Positions 63,581-64,000 of a stretch of DNA of 64,000 bases are shown one piece after another; position 1 is the stretch's first letter; each line of letters begins with the position of its first letter. Made by a program: the position numbers and the translations under genes. Under the pieces are notes generated by a model. The model was not told the DNA's origin and ran no database searches. It saw only the letters and a program-made list of their open reading frames with translations. Source of the stretch: Exilispira sp964581895 (GTDB lineage: Bacteria > Spirochaetota > JAAYUW01); assembly GCA_964581895.1 (NCBI GenBank), contig CAZOPR010000001.1:372001-436000 (forward strand). Reading direction: 5' to 3'.

Positions 63581-64000
63581 ATGTCTTTACTTGAAGTAAA
63601 AAAAGGTAAATTAAACCTGAAAAATCCAATTTTAACTGCTTCTGGAACATTTGGTTATGGTGATGAATTCGAACCTTTTTTTGATGTCTCTCTTTTGGGT
63701 GGCATAACGATAAAAGGAACAACCTTAAAACCAAAAGATGGGAATCCTCCTCCAAGGATATATGAAGTTTATGGGGGGATGCTAAACTCAATTGGGCTTG
63801 CAAATATCGGTATAAATCAAGTCATAGAAAAATATTCAAAATATTTTTTATCATTAATAAACTCCGGTTGTGCTGTTATAATTAATATAAATGGGGAAAA
63901 GATTGAGGACTTTTTAAAAATTATAGAGATTTCAGATTCTGCAGGCTGTTTTAATTTATATGAAATTAATGTCAGTTGCCCTAATGTTAAAAAAGGTGGT
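63581..64000 (+). CDS. pyrD: Dihydroorotate dehydrogenase B catalytic subunit (3' end beyond window)
   Basis: The first 140 codons are present and run off the window. NPILTASGTFGYGDEF is the conserved start of class 1B PyrD, GGITIKGTTLKPKDGNPPPR the FMN-phosphate region, GMLNSIGLANIGI corresponds to the substrate-side NSxGLxN motif and EINVSCPNV to the late FMN motif. AAAGG lies six bases before the ATG. With pyrK it would form the NAD-dependent, heterotetrameric enzyme. Confidence 0.95.
   Translation, partial: MSLLEVKKGKLNLKNPILTASGTFGYGDEFEPFFDVSLLGGITIKGTTLKPKDGNPPPRIYEVYGGMLNSIGLANIGINQVIEKYSKYFLSLINSGCAVIININGEKIEDFLKIIEISDSAGCFNLYEINVSCPNVKKGG

Noticed and set aside
1..64000. tRNA, rRNA, insertion sequences, prophage or attachment sites
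   Set aside because: No recognisable tRNA-like arms, rRNA blocks, transposase or integrase genes were found by reading; a covariance-model scan would be needed to exclude small RNAs.

Overview
The window comes from a very AT-rich bacterial chromosome (roughly three-quarters A+T by eye, not counted). The cell is probably Gram-negative: there are Wzx/Wzy-type polysaccharide genes, an MsbA-like ABC exporter, a lipoprotein with a lipobox and a SurA-like periplasmic protein. The mix of nusA-infB-rbfA-ribF, MoxR/DUF58/transglutaminase, a cyclic-nucleotide-binding TPR protein plus CRP-type regulator, and pyrCKD would fit a spirochaete-like or other deep-branching anaerobe. The phylum cannot be settled from this sequence. 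No rRNA, tRNA, transposase, prophage or CRISPR was recognised.

Layout. 1-5573: translation operon nusA (5' end cut by the window edge, with an unusual C-terminal zinc ribbon), infB, rbfA, ribF; truB is not in its usual place. 5566-9612: MoxR ATPase, DUF58 protein and membrane transglutaminase, overlapping. 9649-19435: mixed housekeeping genes (EamA transporter, folE2, methyltransferases, two unknown exported proteins, mutS, LysM/M23 endopeptidase). 19903-50535: a roughly 30-kb surface-polysaccharide locus on the + strand, with an O-acetylation pair (MBOAT + SGNH), UDP-sugar enzymes (2-epimerase, aminotransferase, 6-dehydrogenase, 4,6-dehydratase), a Wzz-like protein, Wzx, two Wzy/WaaL-like proteins, at least five glycosyltransferases, an initiating sugar-phosphate transferase, GtrA and two alpha/alpha-toroid proteins. 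Embedded in it are a HEPN/MNT toxin-antitoxin-type pair and a complete NMT1/SsuA-type ABC importer followed by GNAT, ATP-grasp and PLP-aminotransferase genes. 50539-54235 (- strand): ABC exporter and another glycosyltransferase. 54756-64000: clpB, AMMECR1, SurA-like chaperone, cyclic-nucleotide regulators, and pyrC-pyrK-pyrD (pyrD cut by the window end).

How it works together. The central locus should make a repeat unit on undecaprenyl phosphate (sugar-phosphate transferase 44598, glycosyltransferases), flip it (Wzx), polymerise it (Wzy) and decorate it (MBOAT/SGNH, toroid proteins). The 6-dehydrogenase, DegT and 2-epimerase genes suggest an aminated uronic acid such as a ManNAc3NAcA-type sugar. 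The importer/GNAT/ATP-grasp/DegT block could supply a small molecule used as an amide decoration; this is a hypothesis.

Most notable raw-sequence signals: (i) tandem repeat arrays in gene upstream regions, A-rich on the sense strand of the following gene, most carrying an AAGG ribosome-binding-site-like core per unit and several starting inside the 3' end of the upstream gene; (ii) low-complexity insertions inside otherwise conserved enzymes (UDP-GlcNAc 2-epimerase, a glycosyltransferase, an ABC ATPase); (iii) a ten-T homopolymer that splits a membrane anchor from its gene at 40.85 kb; (iv) a permease whose first membrane helix lies upstream of any AUG, behind a consensus AGGAGG.
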